From Streptomyces sporangiiformans (GTDB lineage: Bacteria > Actinomycetota > Actinomycetes > Streptomycetales > Streptomycetaceae): DNA of 64,000 bases. The stretch is taken from positions 1 to 64,000 of the forward strand of contig NZ_VCHX02000071.1 in the NCBI RefSeq assembly GCF_005768555.2, given 5' to 3'. Below, piece after piece: positions 32,218 through 40,562 of the stretch. Made by a program: the position numbers and the translations under genes. The notes under the pieces are model-generated. The model was not told the DNA's origin and did no database searches. It saw only the letters and a list, made by a program, of their open reading frames with translations. Every line of letters begins with the position of its first letter. Within the stretch, counting starts at the first letter, position 1.

Positions 32218-34590
32218 TCATCGTGCCTCGCCGAGCACCGGCATCCCGGACACCTCGCCGTACAGGGTCGTGCGCCGTCGCACCGGACGGCCCACGGCCG
32301 CGGCGATGTCCGCGAAATCGGCGGGCGTGAGCCCCTGGCCGTGTGCGGCGCCCGCCGCCCGGCTGATGTTCTCGTCCATCAGCGTCCCGCCGAGGTCGTT
32401 GACACCGGCGGCGAGCAGCTGCCGAGCGCCGACCGGTCCGAGTTTCACCCAGGACGCCTGGATGTTGGGGATGTCGTCGCGGTAGGCGATGCGGGCGACC
32501 GCGTGCAGGAGCAGCGCCTCACGCCAGGTCGGTCCCCTGCGTGCCGCGCGCTTGAGGTAGACCGGAGCGGCCATGTGGACGAAGGGCAGTGCCACGAACT
32601 CGGTGAACCCGCCGGTCTCGCGCTGCAACGCACGGGTCCGTAGGAGATGGCGGACCCAGTGCTCAGGGTGCTCGACCGATCCGAACATGATGGTGACGTT
32701 GCTGCGCAACCCGATCCTGTGCGCGGTGCGATGCACGTCCAGCCATTGCTCGGTGTTCAGTTTGTCGGGGCAGAGCACGGCACGGATCTCGTCGTCGAGG
32801 ATCTCCGCGGCGGTTCCCGGCAGGGACTTCAGCCCGGCCGCCCGGAGCCGGCACAGGTACTCCTCGAGGGACTCGCCGAGCCGTCGGGCGCCCTCCCGCA
32901 CCTCGAGCGCGGTGAACCCGTGGATGTGCAGGTCCGGGACCGCTTCGTGGATCGCTCGGGCGACCTCGACATAGAAGTTCCCGTCGAACTTCGGGTGGAT
33001 CCCGCCTTGCAGGCACACCTCGGTGGCGCCGAGTTCCCATGCCTCCCTCGCGCGGGCGACGACCTCATCGATCGTCAGGAGGTAGGGCGTACCCCGCAGG
33101 TTCAGGCTCAGCGGCCCTTTGGAGAAACCGCAGAACGTGCACCGGAATGTGCAGACGTTCGTGTAGTTGATGTTGCGGTTGGTCACGAAGGTGACGTCCT
33201 CGCCGACCAGTTCGCGGCGGATCTCGTCGGCGGCCTCCGCCACCGCGGCGACTTCCGGCCCGCGGGCCCCGAAGAGCGTCAGCAGCTCGTCGTGTCCGGT
33301 CTCCTGTCCCGCCAGCACCCCGTCGAGCACCTCACGGACCGCCCCGGAGGCGGCCGCCCGGCCCGGCAGGAGCAGGACCGGGTCGGTGCCGGCGCCTGAG
33401 TACCAGGCCGTGGAGCGACGGCCGATCTGGACGACCTCCGCACCGGTGCCGACGTTCCCGGCGGCCTCGTACCGCTCGGGCCAGTGCGCGCCGGGATCGT
33501 CGCGGCCGAGGCCCTCGGCATCCGAGCGGTCGAGGACCGGGAAGCGCAGCCGTTCGTCGAGCCAGCGGTCGGCGGCCCGGGCGAACTCGGGATGGACCGG
33601 CAGGCGCGGCGCCAGAACATGGCCCGTCAACTCCGTGGCCGCCCGCAGGGCCCGGATCGCCGGCCAGGGACGTTCCGGATTGACGTGGTCTGCCGTCACC
33701 GGAGACACCCCGCCCCAGTCGTCGACACCCGCGGCGATCAACGCGCCGAGCCGTCCGGGCTCGGAGAGGTTCGGCGGCGCCTGGAGGTGGACGTCCACCG
33801 GGAGGAGGAGCCGCGCCAGCGCGACGGCCCGTATGTGCTCCTCGTGCGGGCAGGCCGGAGCGCCGCTCATCGCGGTGTGCGGCTTGGGAAGGAAGTTCTG
33901 GACGATGACCTCCTGCACATGGCCGTGCCGGGCGTGCGAGGCGGCGATGGCGCGCAGCGCCGCGATCCGGTCCTGCTCGGTCTCGCCGATGCCGACGAGA
34001 AGGCCGGTCGTGAACGCAATCCGCTGCCGGCCTGCTTCTTCGAGGGTCTGAATGCGGCGGGCCGGGGCCTTGTCCGGTGCGCCGCGATGGGCCGGGAGGT
34101 CGGGCCGCAGCGATTCGATCATCATCCCCTGCGAGGCCGACACCCGTCGCAGGGCGGCGAGTTCGTCCGCGGCGATCGCTCCGGCGTTGGTGTGTGGCAG
34201 CAGTCCCGTTTCCGCGAGGACCAGCTCGCACATCGCCGCGAGGTAGTCCACGGTCGAGGCGTAACCGTGCTCCGTCAGCCACTCCCGTGCCTGCGGGTAG
34301 CGCGCCTCCGGCTGCTCGCCGAGCGTGAACAGCGCCTCGTGGCAGCCCAATTCGGCTCCCCGGGACGCGATCCGCAGAACTTCCCGCGGCGTCAGGTAGG
34401 CGCCAGGCAACGAGCGCGGTGCCGTCGCGTACGTGCAGTAGCCGCACCGGTCACGGCAGAGCCGCGTCAGTGGGATGAACACCTTCGGCGAGTACGTGAT
34501 GCGGCTGCCGAAGGCGTCGTCGCGTCGTCGCCCCGCGGCGGCGACGAGCTCCGTGGTGGAGCACCGTGCGAGGTCGTCCGGATCGTCCAT
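32218..34590 (-). CDS. fbiC: FO synthase (CofG-CofH fusion), F420 biosynthesis
   Basis: A 790-aa fusion of two radical SAM modules, as in actinobacterial FbiC. The N-terminal CofG half has the Cx3Cx2C motif CRDRCGYCTY near residue 45. The C-terminal CofH half has CTFRCTFCGF near residue 470, with GGIHP and HGFTALE. Together they build FO, the deazaflavin chromophore of F420, from tyrosine and a ribityl-uracil intermediate. The length is close to other FbiC proteins. It is the last gene of a minus-strand operon (ligase, nitroreductase, 111-aa protein, fbiC) and is a likely second copy if the genome has the usual fbiC elsewhere. Confidence 0.92.
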   Translation of the reverse strand: MDDPDDLARCSTTELVAAAGRRRDDAFGSRITYSPKVFIPLTRLCRDRCGYCTYATAPRSLPGAYLTPREVLRIASRGAELGCHEALFTLGEQPEARYPQAREWLTEHGYASTVDYLAAMCELVLAETGLLPHTNAGAIAADELAALRRVSASQGMMIESLRPDLPAHRGAPDKAPARRIQTLEEAGRQRIAFTTGLLVGIGETEQDRIAALRAIAASHARHGHVQEVIVQNFLPKPHTAMSGAPACPHEEHIRAVALARLLLPVDVHLQAPPNLSEPGRLGALIAAGVDDWGGVSPVTADHVNPERPWPAIRALRAATELTGHVLAPRLPVHPEFARAADRWLDERLRFPVLDRSDAEGLGRDDPGAHWPERYEAAGNVGTGAEVVQIGRRSTAWYSGAGTDPVLLLPGRAAASGAVREVLDGVLAGQETGHDELLTLFGARGPEVAAVAEAADEIRRELVGEDVTFVTNRNINYTNVCTFRCTFCGFSKGPLSLNLRGTPYLLTIDEVVARAREAWELGATEVCLQGGIHPKFDGNFYVEVARAIHEAVPDLHIHGFTALEVREGARRLGESLEEYLCRLRAAGLKSLPGTAAEILDDEIRAVLCPDKLNTEQWLDVHRTAHRIGLRSNVTIMFGSVEHPEHWVRHLLRTRALQRETGGFTEFVALPFVHMAAPVYLKRAARRGPTWREALLLHAVARIAYRDDIPNIQASWVKLGPVGARQLLAAGVNDLGGTLMDENISRAAGAAHGQGLTPADFADIAAAVGRPVRRRTTLYGEVSGMPVLGEAR

Positions 34591-34620
34591 GGCGCCCTTT
34601 CGATCGTGAACGGCTCGTGG

Positions 34621-34956
34621 TCAGCTCATCCAGGCCGGTCGCTCGGTCAGCAGGCGACGACCGTTGGCGATGAAGAAGGCACGGATGACATTGCTGCGCC
34701 GCAACTGGGCGTTGGGCGAATCGTCGAAGCTCGCCGCGAAGGCCTTGGCCTCGCCCGTGTAGAAGCCGCGCCTGCGGTACTTGCGGGTCTCCTCGTCGAA
34801 GATCTCCTCGATCATCGTGTCCGGGTCACGGTCCACGTACTCGGCGAACGACTGCAGCAGGTCGAGCCGTTCGTCGCGCTCCCGGGGCGTGAGGTCGGCG
34901 AGTGTGGCGGCGTACCGCTGGACCGATCGGTGCGCGACGAAGTCGGGACGGGGCAC
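34621..34956 (-). CDS. Uncharacterised 111-aa protein, helical
   Basis: A 111-aa acidic-basic helical protein that I do not recognise. The N-terminal half (RSVQRYAATLADLTPRERDE, then LLQSFAEYVDRDPDTMI) looks like the SAM-like core-binding domain of tyrosine recombinases, but no catalytic domain follows. The C-terminal half is KAFAASFDDSPNAQLRRSNV followed by a helix. GTG 34956 has AAAGGG 8 bases upstream. It sits 30 bases before fbiC and after a hairpin that follows the nitroreductase. Role in F420 or redox metabolism is possible only by position. Confidence 0.55.
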   Translation of the reverse strand: MPRPDFVAHRSVQRYAATLADLTPRERDERLDLLQSFAEYVDRDPDTMIEEIFDEETRKYRRRGFYTGEAKAFAASFDDSPNAQLRRSNVIRAFFIANGRRLLTERPAWMS

Positions 34957-34995
34957 GATGCAACCCTTTCTGAGCGAGCCATGGTGAAAACGCCG

Positions 34996-35024
34996 TGGGA
35001 CGGCCGAAGGGGTCGGCCGTCCCA
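34996..35024 (-). terminator. Intra-operon hairpin after nitroreductase gene
   Basis: A perfect 12-bp stem (34996-35007 with 35013-35024, TGGGACGGCCGA) and 5-base loop lies just after the nitroreductase stop. On the minus strand it is followed within a few bases by TTTT. It could terminate or attenuate transcription before the 111-aa gene and fbiC. Confidence 0.6.
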
Positions 35025-35029
35025 GGGAA

Positions 35030-35872
35030 TCAGTCCGGCAGACCGAACATCGCCGCGAGCGCCCGGACCTCCCTGCGCCGGTACGGGAGCGGGGCCTGCT
35101 CTTGGATCATTCCGTCTTCGATCAGGCCCGCGACGACCTCCGGATCGCGCTGCAGGGAGGTGCCCCACCGACCGTCGAAGTAGAGCTCCTCGAAGTCGGG
35201 TCGGGGCCGCTGCCCGCCCGCCTCGGGCCCCTCGGCCGCGTAGCCGAGCAACTGGATCTGCGCGACCGTGGCCGTGTCCGGGATGCCGAGCAGTTCGGCC
35301 ATCTGCTGGCGCTTCCCGGTCAGGAGCTGGGTGCCGAGGCCCTCGTCCTGGGCGGCGAGCAGGGCGGCGCCGATGGCCATGCCCGTCTCGATGGCCGACA
35401 GCCACTCGGCGAACCGGCGTTCGCCGGCCATGACGTTGAAGTCGGGTGTCTTCAGGACGATTTCGTCGATGAACTGTTCGCTCCAGCCGTAACTGGAGGT
35501 CAGCGCACCGGCGTCGATGAGGCCCTTCAGGTTGTCGCGCAGGTGGTCCCAGCCGGTCATGTCGATCGTCCAGTAGATGTGGACGGGTGCTTGCGCGGCC
35601 TGGGGCTGGTTGTAGAGCGCGTCGACGAGTCCTGTGAAGACGTCCTCGTCGGTCTCTTCGCGGTGGACGACGACCGCCTTGCGGATCTGGCCCGCGTTGC
35701 CGTGGCAGGACTGGAGCCTGGCCGCCTCCAGGATCTTCTGGATCTTCTCGCGTTCGACCGGCTGCCAGGGCTTGTAGTAGCGGATCGACCGGCGTCGGCC
35801 GACGGCCTCCTTGAACGTCAGTCCCAGGGACGACGGCATCCCCGCCGCCTTTTCAGGCTGCACAGCTGTCAT
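35030..35872 (-). CDS. Nitroreductase family protein
   Basis: A 280-aa nitroreductase-fold flavoprotein. GRRRSIRYYKPWQPVEREKIQ and ILEAARLQSCHGNAGQ give the FMN site, and AIETGMAIGAALLAAQDEGLGTQLL is the family helix with the late Gly-rich loop. These enzymes move hydride between NAD(P)H and flavin or substrate; F420 as cofactor is conceivable because fbiC and cofD are neighbours. The start overlaps the stop of the ligase gene (ATGA), so the two are translated together. The substrate is not readable. Confidence 0.8.
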   Translation of the reverse strand: MTAVQPEKAAGMPSSLGLTFKEAVGRRRSIRYYKPWQPVEREKIQKILEAARLQSCHGNAGQIRKAVVVHREETDEDVFTGLVDALYNQPQAAQAPVHIYWTIDMTGWDHLRDNLKGLIDAGALTSSYGWSEQFIDEIVLKTPDFNVMAGERRFAEWLSAIETGMAIGAALLAAQDEGLGTQLLTGKRQQMAELLGIPDTATVAQIQLLGYAAEGPEAGGQRPRPDFEELYFDGRWGTSLQRDPEVVAGLIEDGMIQEQAPLPYRRREVRALAAMFGLPD

Positions 35873-37512
35873 GGTCTCTCCCTCTTATTTTGGGCTCGGT
35901 TCGACTCCGGGGCGCTTGTGTCGGTGTCGAGACCTCGATCGTGCTCGGCCTGTGCCATCGGGGCCGGTGTGGCCGGGCGGCGCAGGAGGTGTTTCTGGAT
36001 CTTCCCCACGGAGGTGCGGGGGAGCTGCGAGACGATGTGCACGGCGTCGGGGACCTTGAACTTCGCCAGTTCGCCACGGCATTGCGCGATCACGTCGGCG
36101 GGGTCGACGTGCGCTTGTGGCCGCGGGACGACGTAGACATGGATCGCCTCGTCGAGCATCGCGTCGGGTATTCCGACCGCGGCCGACTCCAGGACGCCCT
36201 CGATCCGGTCGACGACGCGCTCGATCTCGCCGCAGGCGACGTTCTCGCCGGACCGCTTGATCATGTCCTTGGAGCGGTCGACGAAGAAGAGGAAGCCATC
36301 GGCATCGGCGCGGACCACGTCGCCGGTGTGCAGCCAGCCGTCGACGAGCGCGGCGGCGGTCGCGTCCGGATCGTCCAGGTACCCGCTCATCAGCGTCCGT
36401 CCGGGCTCCCCGCCGACCAGGAGCTCACCGGGTGTCCCGGGAGCGACGTCGGCACCGTCGGAGTCCACGATCCGCAGCCGGGCACCGGGAAGGGGACGGC
36501 CGATGCTGAGCGGGTTCCGGGTCTCGTACAACGGATTCATGGTCGGCGGAATCACGGTCTCCGTCATTCCGTAGAGTTGCACGAGCGGCGTCCGGAAACG
36601 GCGCTCGAATTCGGCTGCCTGATCCGGTGAGACATTCTGTGCGAACAACGTCGCCCGGAGAGAAGGGCCGAGGGGAGGATCAGGAGGAAGCCCGGGAGAA
36701 TTCCCCCCGGAGTTCCCGCTCTTCGCCAGGATCATCCGAATCGGCGCGGCGAAGAGGCTGGCGATCGTGGCCCCGAGTGCCGCGGCCTGTTCCGACCACC
36801 GGCCGGCGCTGAATCTGGGGGTCAGCGCGATCGACGCACCCGTGACGAGCGCCGACATCGAGCAGTAGTACTGCGCATTCCCGTGGAAGAGCGGCAGGAC
36901 GATGAGGAAGCGGTCGTCGGGGCGCAGCCGGACGTGGTCCGCGACCGCGTCCCCCACGGCGAGGTAGGCGGCGTGTGTGATCTGCACGCCCTTGGGCCGG
37001 CTGGTGGTCCCGGACGTGTAGAGAACGCCGAGCACGTCGCCGGGAGTCGCGTCCGGAGGGCCCGCATGGTGGTGGGCGCCGCTGGTCCAGTCTCCGCCGA
37101 CGTCGATGACCTGCTCTGCTCCCGCCGCCTGGACGGTGGGGACGAGGTCGGTCTGGGTCAGCACGGTCCGGCAGCCGGAATGGCCGAGCAGGTAACGCAG
37201 TTCCGCCGCCGTGGAGAGCGGATTGGTCGGCACCATGACCGCGCCGAGGTAGGCGGCGGCGAACCAGATGTCGTAGAAGTCGGGGCTGTTGCCGAGGTGT
37301 ACGCCGAATCGAGTGTCGGCCGAGATTCCCAGATCCGCGAGGGCGGCGGCCGTCTGCCGGGCACGGGCGTCCTGTTCGGCCCAACTCGTCGTTTCGACGA
37401 CTCCCGGTTCGCGTTCGAAGACAAGAAAGGGAGCGTCCCCACGGATGGAAGCCTGGGACGAAAGGACACCGGAGACGGTGTCGGCACCACGGGCCGGAGC
37501 GATGAAAACCAC
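35869..37512 (-). CDS. AMP-forming acyl-CoA synthetase (CaiC-like)
   Basis: A 547-aa ANL-superfamily ligase. ATP motif LYTSGTTSRPKGVQ, the adenine-binding LYGMTET, the hinge GWLHTGDVVRADADGFLFFVDR and the catalytic Lys in PRTSVGKIQK are all present. It activates a carboxylic acid to its CoA thioester through an acyl-AMP; the closest look is to carnitine/crotonobetaine-CoA ligases, but substrate is unassigned. GTG 37512 begins the minus-strand operon that continues through the nitroreductase to fbiC. Its promoter region, shared with the divergent response regulator gene, holds the triple 11-bp repeat at 37548. Confidence 0.85.
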   Translation of the reverse strand: MVFIAPARGADTVSGVLSSQASIRGDAPFLVFEREPGVVETTSWAEQDARARQTAAALADLGISADTRFGVHLGNSPDFYDIWFAAAYLGAVMVPTNPLSTAAELRYLLGHSGCRTVLTQTDLVPTVQAAGAEQVIDVGGDWTSGAHHHAGPPDATPGDVLGVLYTSGTTSRPKGVQITHAAYLAVGDAVADHVRLRPDDRFLIVLPLFHGNAQYYCSMSALVTGASIALTPRFSAGRWSEQAAALGATIASLFAAPIRMILAKSGNSGGNSPGLPPDPPLGPSLRATLFAQNVSPDQAAEFERRFRTPLVQLYGMTETVIPPTMNPLYETRNPLSIGRPLPGARLRIVDSDGADVAPGTPGELLVGGEPGRTLMSGYLDDPDATAAALVDGWLHTGDVVRADADGFLFFVDRSKDMIKRSGENVACGEIERVVDRIEGVLESAAVGIPDAMLDEAIHVYVVPRPQAHVDPADVIAQCRGELAKFKVPDAVHIVSQLPRTSVGKIQKHLLRRPATPAPMAQAEHDRGLDTDTSAPESNRAQNKRERP

Positions 37513-37547
37513 GGATGCAATGGTGTGCCCTGCGCGTCACCGCGGGT

Positions 37548-37580
37548 TCAACGGTTTCTCAACGCTCTCTCAATGACCGC
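37548..37580 (+). promoter_or_regulatory. Triple 11-bp direct-repeat operator (array 2)
   Basis: Three head-to-tail 11-mers: TCAACGGTTTC (37548-37558), TCAACGCTCTC (37559-37569), TCAATGACCGC (37570-37580). It lies between the divergent ligase and OmpR-type regulator genes. The same TCAAC-led layout occurs at 27230. Autoregulation by the adjacent regulator is the simplest reading. Confidence 0.6.
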
Positions 37581-37644
37581 CGATCTTCACGTTTTTCAAT
37601 TCAGGGTTATTGCCGCTCTCAGTGCTCTGTGCTAGCTGTTACCC

Positions 37645-38334
37645 GTGACCCGCATCCTCGTCGTCGACGACGATCCACGCATCCGCTCCCTGGTACACCG
37701 GCAGTTGAACGAATCCGGGTACGAGGTGGTCGAGGTCACCGACGGGCGCGTGGCCCTGGAGCGGATATCGGGCGAGACCCCGGCGCTCGTCGTCCTCGAT
37801 CTGTCGTTGCCCGGGGTAGGAGGTCTGGACGTGCTCCGGGCGGTGCGCACGGGACAGGCCGGCGCCGCCGAGGATCTGCCGATCATCATCCTGTCGGGCC
37901 GCGACGGCGAGACCGACCGGATCATCGGCCTCGATCTGGGCGCCGACGACTACCTGGTCAAGCCGTTCTCCCCGGCGGAACTCGCCGCGCGGGTGCGCTC
38001 CGTCCTGCGCAGGGCAGGGCCGGACCCGGCCGGGTTCATCGTCAACGGGCCCCTGCGTATCGAGCCTGCCACGCACGAGGTGTGGGTGGGGGGCGTCCGG
38101 GTCGACCTCACGGCCAAGGAGTTCGACCTGATCGCGTTCCTCGCCACCCACCCGCGCCAGGTGTTCACCCGGCATCAACTGCTGCACCACATCTGGAAGT
38201 CGGCGGAGTGGCTCGGCGAGGCGACCGTGACCGAGCACGTCCACCGGGTGCGCGGCAAGCTGGAAGCAGCGGGCGGGCCACGCATGATCCGTACGGTCCG
38301 CGGAGTGGGCTACCGGCTGGACGTCCCGGCATGA
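37645..38334 (+). CDS. OmpR/PhoB-family response regulator
   Basis: A 229-aa regulator with an intact receiver: acidic pair in VVDDDPR, phospho-acceptor Asp in VVLDLSLPG, Thr/Ser switch in ILSGRDG and Lys in LVKPFSP. The C-terminal winged helix (LTAKEFDLIAFLATHPRQVF ... VTEHVHRVRGKL ... RTVRGVGYRL) binds direct repeats. GTG 37645 has no clear ribosome site, so it could be leaderless or weakly translated. There is no adjacent kinase; the orphan kinase at 29460 is a candidate partner. Its stop overlaps the cofD start by ATGA, coupling a regulator to an F420 gene. Confidence 0.85.
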   Translation: MTRILVVDDDPRIRSLVHRQLNESGYEVVEVTDGRVALERISGETPALVVLDLSLPGVGGLDVLRAVRTGQAGAAEDLPIIILSGRDGETDRIIGLDLGADDYLVKPFSPAELAARVRSVLRRAGPDPAGFIVNGPLRIEPATHEVWVGGVRVDLTAKEFDLIAFLATHPRQVFTRHQLLHHIWKSAEWLGEATVTEHVHRVRGKLEAAGGPRMIRTVRGVGYRLDVPA

Positions 38335-39290
38335 CCTCCCTGAAGGTCGTCGGCCTGGGCGGCGGCATCGGGGCGTCGAGACTGTGGAAGGCGCTTCTCG
38401 CCCGAGGGGGCGAGATCGACCTGACGCTCGCCGTGAACACGGGTGAAGATCTCTGGATCCATGGCCTGCGGGTCTGCCCCGACCTTGACACGGTGCTGTA
38501 CGCGCTGTCCGGGCGCCAGGACTCCGAGCGCGGCTGGGGCGTCCGGGACGAGACCTGGCGCTGTATGGAAACCCTCGGCGAGATCGAGGGCCGCCAGTGG
38601 TTCAACCTCGGCGACCGGGACCTGGCGGTACATCTGTACCGGACCGGGCGGCTCCGGGCGGGCCACACCCTCAGCGAGATCACCTCGGACCTGGCCCGCA
38701 GACTCGGGCTCGGCTGCCGGATCCTTCCGGCGACCGATGCCGAGATCACCACCCGTGTGGTGACGTCCGGCGGGAGAGACCTTCACTACCAGGAATTCCT
38801 CGTACGCGAACAGGCGACCGCCGACGTCACGGATACGTACATCCGAGGCCCCGCCCTCGCCGCACCGGCCGCCGGACTCCTCGCGCACATCGCCTCGGCC
38901 GATCTCATCATCATCGGTCCGAGCAACCCGGTCGCCAGCCTGGGGCCGATCCTGCACCTCACCGGAGTGCGTGAAGCGCTCAAGACCGCCCGCCACAGGA
39001 CGGTCGTCGTCACCCCGATCGTCGCTTCGGTGCCGATCACCGACCCCGGTGAGAACACCCGGGCACGCAGCCGCGCCCGTTTGCTGGCCGCCGCCGGCTT
39101 CGCCGCGGACCCGGCCGGCGTCGCGGCCTTCTACACGGACGTGGCCTCCACTTTCCTCCTCGACCGGGCAGACCTGCCGCAGCTGCCCGCCGTCGAGAAG
39201 CAGGGTTTGCGGGCCGTCCCCACGGACACCCTCCTCCACCAGGGCGCCGACCCGGCTCCTTTGATCACGGCCCTTCTCGCCCGGAGGTGA
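38331..39290 (+). CDS. cofD: 2-phospho-L-lactate transferase / F420 biosynthesis CofD-FbiA
   Basis: A 319-aa CofD-fold protein. Family motifs: GLGGGIGASRLWKAL (phosphate/FO pocket), VNTGEDLWIHGLRVCPDLDTVLY, GWGVRDETW, WFNLGDRDLAVHLYRT and IIGPSNPVASLGPIL. It transfers a phosphoenolpyruvyl or phospholactyl group from the guanylylated donor to FO, giving dehydro-F420-0 or F420-0. In most actinobacteria fbiA is followed by fbiB (glutamyl ligase), but here it follows a response regulator and no ligase gene is near. It may be a dedicated or second copy. Confidence 0.9.
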   Translation: MTSLKVVGLGGGIGASRLWKALLARGGEIDLTLAVNTGEDLWIHGLRVCPDLDTVLYALSGRQDSERGWGVRDETWRCMETLGEIEGRQWFNLGDRDLAVHLYRTGRLRAGHTLSEITSDLARRLGLGCRILPATDAEITTRVVTSGGRDLHYQEFLVREQATADVTDTYIRGPALAAPAAGLLAHIASADLIIIGPSNPVASLGPILHLTGVREALKTARHRTVVVTPIVASVPITDPGENTRARSRARLLAAAGFAADPAGVAAFYTDVASTFLLDRADLPQLPAVEKQGLRAVPTDTLLHQGADPAPLITALLARR

Positions 39291-39347
39291 GGCCGGCTCG
39301 CCCTCCCCCATGCGAACCCCCTGGCCTACCGCGCCCTGACGCCTGGG

Positions 39348-40490
39348 CTACCTGCCCCAGATGTTCTGGTACGCCTCGCGGTAGCCCGCCGGGTCCCAGG
39401 TCGTGGCCCCGCGGCTGTTGGCGGCGGTGGAGATGTGGACGGGGGCGGCATAGCCGCTGGCGGGCCGGCCGGAGAACGAGCGGTTGAACTCGTCGATGAT
39501 CTGCCAGCCCTGCTCGGACAGTGGCTCGGGGACGGTGGCGGCCTGGTACTGCTCGTTGTTGATGCGCTGGAAGGCGGAAGGATCGCCGTCGCCCGCGCCG
39601 ATGTTGAAGGGCGGGCCGGAACCCTGCTTGCCGGCCGTACGGAACGCGGGCGCGGCGTCGGCGAAGTACAGGTCGTTGATGGCGACGGAGTAGTCCCACT
39701 CGTCCTGGAAGCGCGAGACGAGCGAGGAGACCGCCTGGGGTGTGCGGGTGCTCGCGTCCGGGATCGGGATGTTCTCGTACGCCAGCAGGTCCACGTCCGA
39801 GCAGGTCGCGAGTTCCTTCCGGATCAGCTCGGACTTGTTCTTGGCGAAGGGGATCGAGGCGTCGGTGAAGACCACGACGCCTGCGTCGCCGCCCGACCGC
39901 GCGATGACCCAGTCCGCGCTGATCCTGGCCACGTCCTCCACCTTGGTGGTGACGTTGGAGAAGAGCTTGGGCCTCTCACTGGGTCCGGGTGCGGCGACCG
40001 CGTGCCATCCGACGAGGGGGATTCCCGCCGCGTCGGCCTGCGCGATCTGGCGCGAGGTCGAGTTGGGGTCGAAGCCGCCGATGACGATGCCCGAGGGCCT
40101 GAGGGCCACGGCCTGGCTCATGGCCGCCTGGATCCCTGCCGGGGTGCCCCCTCCGTCGATCACCCGGAGGTTCCAGCCGATGACCTTCGCGGCTTCCGTC
40201 ACACCTCTGGCGGCTCCCGCGACCCCGGGGTTGGTCATGGTCTGGGCGACGTAGACGATGGTCTTGCCGGACACCGCCTCGGGACCGCTGGTCGGACCGT
40301 TCCAGGGGACATCGGTCCTTTCCGCCTGGCGGACGGCCGCCTCGGCCCTGGCGAGGGTCTCGGGGCAGCCACCCGGCCCCCCGGTGGAATCCCCGGTGCC
40401 GGTCGACGAGCCGCGCTCACAGCCGGCGAGGACGGCTGCCGCTGCCAGCAGTGTGGCGGCTGTGAGGGAGGTCTTGCGGTGGGAGTGCAC
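39348..40490 (-). CDS. Sugar ABC transporter substrate-binding lipoprotein
   Basis: A 380-aa lipoprotein. Signal MHSHRKTSLTAATLLAAAAV with lipobox LAGC (Cys near residue 24), then a Gly/Ser/Thr linker. The mature domain has TIVYVAQTMTNPGVAGAARG, VALRPSGIVIGGFDPNS and related strands of type I periplasmic binding proteins. It is last in a minus-strand ATPase-permease-binding-protein operon. Ligand unknown; ribose/autoinducer-2-class transporters have this organisation. Confidence 0.85.
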   Translation of the reverse strand: MHSHRKTSLTAATLLAAAAVLAGCERGSSTGTGDSTGGPGGCPETLARAEAAVRQAERTDVPWNGPTSGPEAVSGKTIVYVAQTMTNPGVAGAARGVTEAAKVIGWNLRVIDGGGTPAGIQAAMSQAVALRPSGIVIGGFDPNSTSRQIAQADAAGIPLVGWHAVAAPGPSERPKLFSNVTTKVEDVARISADWVIARSGGDAGVVVFTDASIPFAKNKSELIRKELATCSDVDLLAYENIPIPDASTRTPQAVSSLVSRFQDEWDYSVAINDLYFADAAPAFRTAGKQGSGPPFNIGAGDGDPSAFQRINNEQYQAATVPEPLSEQGWQIIDEFNRSFSGRPASGYAAPVHISTAANSRGATTWDPAGYREAYQNIWGR

Positions 40491-40562
40491 GGTAACTCCT
40501 CGCGGAGGACAGGGACGGGATGGCGGGCCGGACGTCGGGAACGTGGTGCCGGGAGGGAGGCG

